This document shows positions 60,406-64,000 of a stretch of 64,000 bases of DNA, one piece after another; positions within the stretch are counted from its first letter, which is position 1, and every line of letters begins with the position of its first letter. The position numbers were made by a program, and so were the translations under genes. Source of the stretch: Arion vulgaris (taxonomy: Eukaryota > Mollusca > Gastropoda > Stylommatophora > Arionidae). The stretch spans positions 66,160,049 to 66,224,048 of the forward strand of contig CM036755.1 in NCBI GenBank assembly GCA_020796225.1, read 5' to 3'. The notes beneath the pieces were generated by a model. The model worked only from the letters and a program-made list of their open reading frames with translations, searched no databases and was not told the DNA's origin.

Positions 60406-61005
60406 CTTGTTCATTATCTGTCAATTAGGAGCCAACAGACACGCACATCCGGTTTCTGTATACCTTTTTATTCGGGTTCGCCTTCCCAAAGCACAAAAAA
60501 TCCCAGACATAGAGGAGTATAACCTCCTAGGCAAGTCAGATCAGTGTTAGCCGTAGATCTGTAGGTCCACGTTTTCCACTGGAAGTTAGAGGTTGAATTA
60601 TGTGTTGTATGTCATAAGCAGGCTACTTATTTTTCACATTTCGTCCTTTCTAAGAGAGGCTTCTCTCTTCGTCTCTTCACCTTCATTTTTTCTCTTAACT
60701 CTAATTGAAGTATACTGCTTCAACACATTTCCTCCAACCAGATATGCATAGAGCAAGCCAGTTTAATACATTCCAGGTGTTTCCCACCTCTTCTCTTTCA
60801 CTGTCTACATTTTGTTTCCATGTCTCTCTAGATCGACCATACCTCTTTTGCCACCCGGAATCCATTACAAAGTTAAGAGAGACTAGTCGATCCCAATTCT
60901 TCTGGATGCAGAACCAGGCGCAGAATACATATTATAGACACAATGTAACGCTGAATGCCTGCATATTAGTCTCTGTTCTGCAACCACTTGATATTAAAGA
61001 ACATA
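60406..61005. other. No gene recognised
   Basis: 60420-60475 vaguely resembles the E2 body (CAACAGACACGCACATCCGG, TTTCTGTATACC) but the box is absent. The 105-codon frame at 60705-61022 has no motif. Confidence 0.4.
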
Positions 61006-61007
61006 AA

Positions 61008-61258
61008 CACAAGGAAAATTAAATATTTCGGACACATCAAACGATATGAGTGCATTGAGAAGATAATTCTAGAGGGAATGGTGCCTGGAAGAAGAATGAG
61101 AGGAAGACCTAGAAGACGATGGGCGCAAGATGTCATTGACGATCTGAGAATAACCGCTGATGACGCCGGTTATCTTTCACAAAATAGACAGTTTTTTCAC
61201 GACTTCTGTCATGGGAGCCAAGTTCCTGAAGGGACAAGCTACTTAATGATGATGTATT
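61008..61258 (+). mobile_element. L-B LINE tail, open frame
   Basis: IKYFGHIKRYECIEKIILEG, MVPGRRMRGRPRRRWAQDVI, DDLRITADDAGYLSQNRQFF, then EGTSYLMM and an ATGATGATG tail. 5'-truncated. Confidence 0.8.
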
Positions 61259-61301
61259 TATCTGTGTTCTCGAATGATTATTCCATCCGAAACTGCTATT
61301 C

Positions 61302-61525
61302 TTCTTCTTCTTCCAACGCTCCACATCGATTACTTGTTAACTATCCTTTGTTTGTGATCTGAGCCTAAGATGGATTGTACGTTGTGCCAGTTATGCAAGT
61401 AGGGCCAGCATATCTGATTTCTGCAGTGCTTTTTATTTACTATGGTAGCTTTCCTAGCACCTGCCTTATACGGTATGCTTTGTAGGGCGCAATGTTAATA
61501 TTCTTTACTCCCATTGCGAGTCCCC
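61302..61525 (-). mobile_element. E2, with TSD
   Basis: TTCTTCTTCTTCCAACGCTC, TGAGCCTAAGATGGATTGTA, TTATTTACTATGGTAGC, a box with deletions (CTGCCTTATACGGTATGC), head complement. A perfect 9-bp TSD CTGCTATTC (61293-61301 and 61526-61534). Confidence 0.8.
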
Positions 61526-61534
61526 CTGCTATTC

Positions 61535-62104
61535 AATGAACACGCAACGTTGCGTATGCCTGCGAAATACGATAGAGCGTGAGTTGGGAAACACTACTGT
61601 GCGCCTATGTGAACTTTCAATCTGACTTAGATGTGTATGAAATGGACCACGGAAGTTTACTATTAACAACCAGCATGAACGATTTGTCATTATCATCCAG
61701 TAATGGTTGTCAAACGTCCAGACATTTCTGCAGTTATCAGTGTAACTGTTACTGAGTAACTGTCATACCGAATACGTTAATGGGTAACCTAGTCATTGTT
61801 AAAATTGATTGTCATTATTTTATCTTCTCATTGTTGCACATTATTCAATATTTCTGTCACTCATACTTTAGTTCATTGTTAACTTTTCTTGTACATTTCT
61901 TACTCTGTCTATATTTATGTCTTTATTTTTCCCTATCTTTTTTTAAATTCATTTTCTTCATTCCTTCCTTCATTTATATTTTTCGTTCTGTCCCGATTTC
62001 TCGCTTATGTTTCTTCTTGTTCTGCTTCGCTGTGTGTTCGTGAAGCATAGGAGCACACCAGTTGTATCTCCTTCTCTTCCAGCATTTATTTTATTTTAGA
62101 CTTG
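61535..62104. other. No gene recognised
   Basis: The 87-codon frame at 61780-62043 is Phe/Ser/Leu-rich from T-rich DNA, without a motif. Confidence 0.4.
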
Positions 62105-62107
62105 GTG

Positions 62108-62517
62108 GGTGCTGAGGAATCATGGACCATTACACACAAAAACAAGAAGGAAAATCCAGTCCTTCGAAACTAAATGCTACAGAAAGATCCTACGAAAACC
62201 ATGGACAGAAAAAAAAAGAACACTGATGTACTGAAAGAACTAAATGTTAAAGAGAATTGGCTGATAAACAACATACTATACAGAAAAATTAGATACTTTG
62301 GTCACATTAAGCGTCACGATGGCCTGGAAAAACAATATTAGAGGGCAAGATCCCAGGACGCAGAGGCAGACCAAGAAGAAGATGGTTACACGTTATTAAA
62401 GAAACTATGAATATGACCATCGACCAAGTGGGTGAACTGGCTAGAGACAGAGGAATAACAGATACGCTGCAAAGAGAGCAACGTCCTATAAAGGGTACTC
62501 ACCTTGATGATGATGGG
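62108..62517 (+). mobile_element. L-B LINE tail, frameshifted sister of 44855
   Basis: Closely similar to 44880-45285 (ESWTIT, IQSFETKCYRKILRKPWTEK, KNTDVLKELNVKENWLINN, KIRYFGHIKRHDGLE, RRGRPRRRWLHVIKETMNM) but broken by single-base indels. It ends CACCTTGATGATGATGG. Confidence 0.85.
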
Positions 62518-62559
62518 TGGTGAGGAGGGGGATGCAGTGATATTGTGTGTGCTTTGTTC

Positions 62560-62885
62560 TAAGCTGTTATTCATTTGATTAAATCTGTTCTTGATGACAT
62601 CTCTCCATCTTTTGTGTGGTCTTCCTATTGTTATGTACACGTTATACTTTTCAACGTGACACTCTATGGTAGTCGATACTAGGTTATTCTTGTCAGGTGT
62701 CCAAACCTAATACTTTATTGCTCTTTTATGAATTTACATAACTGATTTGACATCACATCCAGTCTTTAACTTTCTTCATTTCTAATTTTGTCTCTTATTG
62801 TCACTCCTGCAGCTCTTCTAAGACACCCCATCTCCGTCGTTATGCTTTCCTGCTCATTGACTGCTGTTATTGGCCATGTTTGACA
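62560..62885 (-). mobile_element. LINE tail L-I
   Basis: Minus strand: ESITTEMGCLRRAAGVTIRD, KIRNEES, then a decayed IRFGHLTRI, and at the end ITIGRPHKRWRDVIKNRF. The 'EM..LRR..GVT..D.IRNE' and 'GRP.KRW.D.I' pair is a LINE ORF2 C-terminus of yet another lineage. Confidence 0.7.
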
Positions 62886-62911
62886 CTGGTATAGTTACCA
62901 TTGCTGAATGA

Positions 62912-63412
62912 ATGAAAATCGTGGCATATCCTTTTCAGAACGTTCCCATCAACCACAGTAAACGAGTCGTCGATTTTCTAGCCACTACTTATATGTTCAG
63001 TAGTATGTCATTGCTTTCTGGACAGTGAGGTCTAATTTTAAGGTTCGTAAAAGTCCACGAGAACGAATTTGTTTCCAAAACTGCCACCATTGGAGTTTGA
63101 ACCAGTACGCTTGTGTTGTTGATTGTTGATATGACCTCATCATTGCACTTCGGTGAGAAACCATGCGTGTTCCGATCTCTTTATTATACAAGAAGATCTC
63201 AGCTGCAGTGCACAAACTCCGTAGCACCGGAGAGGGTCCCCGATGTAATTTTGAAGATGGTGAAGATATTTTGTAGGAATTTTATTTTAAATCTTTTCTA
63301 ATGAATTTGACACGGGTAGCGGCTTCAGCCTCCTCTCGGTTTTGAATTGCTACAGTTCAAATTTATGTTTGTGTTGTGATCGAGCACACTACCGCTTAAG
63401 CTACAGACGCCC
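62912..63412 (-). mobile_element. SINE-B interrupted by SINE-D
   Basis: 62912-63119 is the 3' part (AAAATCGTGGCATATCCTTT, core, B-box side TTTGAACCAGTACGC). 63369-63412 is the head complement (GATCGAGCACACTACCGCTT, CTACAGACGCCC). Confidence 0.85.
63120..63368 (-). mobile_element. SINE-D inside SINE-B, with TSD
   Basis: TCATTGCACTTCGGTGAGAA, core complement GTGCACAAACTCCGTAGCAC, body to GGTTTTGAATTGCTACAG. A perfect 9-bp TSD TTGTGTTGT (63111-63119 and 63369-63377). 5'-truncated (no head). Confidence 0.85.
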
Positions 63413-63785
63413 ACCATTACTGCACACACCATTACTGCTACTGGTTACTGCATAACATTATATGGAGACCTTTCCCTAGAAATCAACCAATGGTTTCACT
63501 TTAAGATGGTTTCTTTAAAATCAGCAAATGGAAGGCATGCGACTTGTGGTAATGGTAAATGAAGTGTTGTTTCAGTGCATTGTCATGCTGATGGTAACGA
63601 TGGCAGTGATTGGTAGTGGCCCATTCCCACATTAAAAGAGATCAATAGAAGAAAAATGAAGATGTATAGGCGACATGCTACATTAAGCATCGATCAGTTT
63701 TTCCTGGTCGAGTTGCTAGCGTCACTTTTCTACGGTCTGGAGAGGAAGCACTGGCTGTTCGATAATGTTTAATCAAGTTTGTGGT
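63413..63785. other. No gene recognised
   Basis: Nothing identified. Confidence 0.4.
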
Positions 63786-63794
63786 CAATGGTCA

Positions 63795-64000
63795 CACTGA
63801 AGCAATGAAATATTGCTCGACATCAGTGCTAGTGGAAACGTATCGAAGGACTATAGATGGAAGCAATGAAATATTGCATGACATCAGTGCTAGTGGAAAC
63901 GTATCGAAGGACTATAGATGATAAACTATACATTAGAAGACGATAGAAACGATGATAAACTATACATTAGAAGATGATATGAACGATGATAAACTATACA
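63795..64000. repeat. Two tandem repeats at the window edge
   Basis: A ~60-bp unit AAGCAATGAAATATTGC..GA CATCAGTGCTAGTGGAAACG, GTATCGAAGGACTATAGATG is present twice. It is followed by at least 2.5 copies of a ~34-bp unit GATGATAAACTATACATTAG AAGA.GATA.GAAAC. The array continues past the window. Confidence 0.85.

Noticed and set aside
1..64000. Assignment to a coleoid cephalopod
   Set aside because: The tRNA SINE I would expect to see repeatedly in octopus-like genomes is not apparent. The repeat style fits many invertebrates, so I leave the taxon open.
1..64000. Bacterial, phage or viral content
   Set aside because: No operon-like gene packing, no ribosome-binding-site-led frames and no viral structural or replication genes. 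All enzyme fragments are LINE or PLE derived.

Overview
This 64 kb window is AT-rich, repeat-saturated nuclear DNA from an animal. I find no host protein-coding gene, no exon chain, no genuine tRNA or rRNA gene, and nothing prokaryotic. The evidence for an invertebrate is a dense mix of tRNA-derived SINEs, decayed 3' ends of many non-LTR (LINE) lineages, Penelope-like (PLE) debris with a GIY-YIG nuclease tail, hAT- and mariner-type MITEs, and long tandem arrays. A mollusc or a related spiralian is my guess, at low confidence. Nearly every open frame longer than 60 codons is a LINE remnant, a microsatellite, or a satellite whose period is a multiple of three.

Local labels used below (mine, not database names). 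LINE tails L-A to L-J are C-terminal pieces downstream of the reverse transcriptase core, of the general 'GHTLRRND' or 'YFGHIKR...RGRPRRRW' kind. SINE-A, B, C, D, F, G, H and I are tRNA-derived. E1, E2 and E3 are about 220-340 bp elements that share a head containing a GTCGTAAGAGGCGAC box but carry different bodies. L-A ends in ATT repeats, L-B in GAT repeats, E1/E2 in GAA repeats and SINE-D in TCAA-like repeats.

Layout. 0-12 kb: a hAT MITE with an exact 8-bp target duplication, L-A inside L-C, E elements, L-B copies (one carrying a mariner MITE), a ~165-bp tandem block split by SINE-C, SINE-D copies, and a 27-bp minisatellite split by E1. 11.8-13.5 kb: a 51-bp satellite that grew out of the left junction of a hAT element. 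13.5-25 kb: mixed SINE, LINE, E and PLE copies and a 36/48-bp array. 25.05-29.52 kb: a 4.5 kb satellite of about 59 units of 76 bp, derived from the inside of an L-A LINE. 29.6-34 kb: microsatellites, SINE-A, a palindromic PLE cluster and the only reverse-transcriptase core fragment. 34-46 kb: hAT MITEs, SINEs, LINE tails and a 600-bp polypyrimidine tract. 46.4-47 kb: a 34-bp satellite with a 14-bp palindrome in each unit. 47-64 kb: LINE tails, E elements, SINEs (one with a hAT MITE in its tRNA head), and short arrays running to the window edge.

The elements do not form a pathway. What ties them together is nesting, which gives relative ages, and sharing of sequence modules between otherwise different short retroelements. 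The strongest observations are the hAT-junction origin of the 51-bp satellite, the LINE-interior origin of the 76-bp satellite, and the module swapping among E1/E2/E3, SINE-A/B and SINE-C/D. Families were recognised by eye from repeated copies inside the window, so boundaries without a stated target-site duplication (TSD) are good to roughly 5-20 bases.
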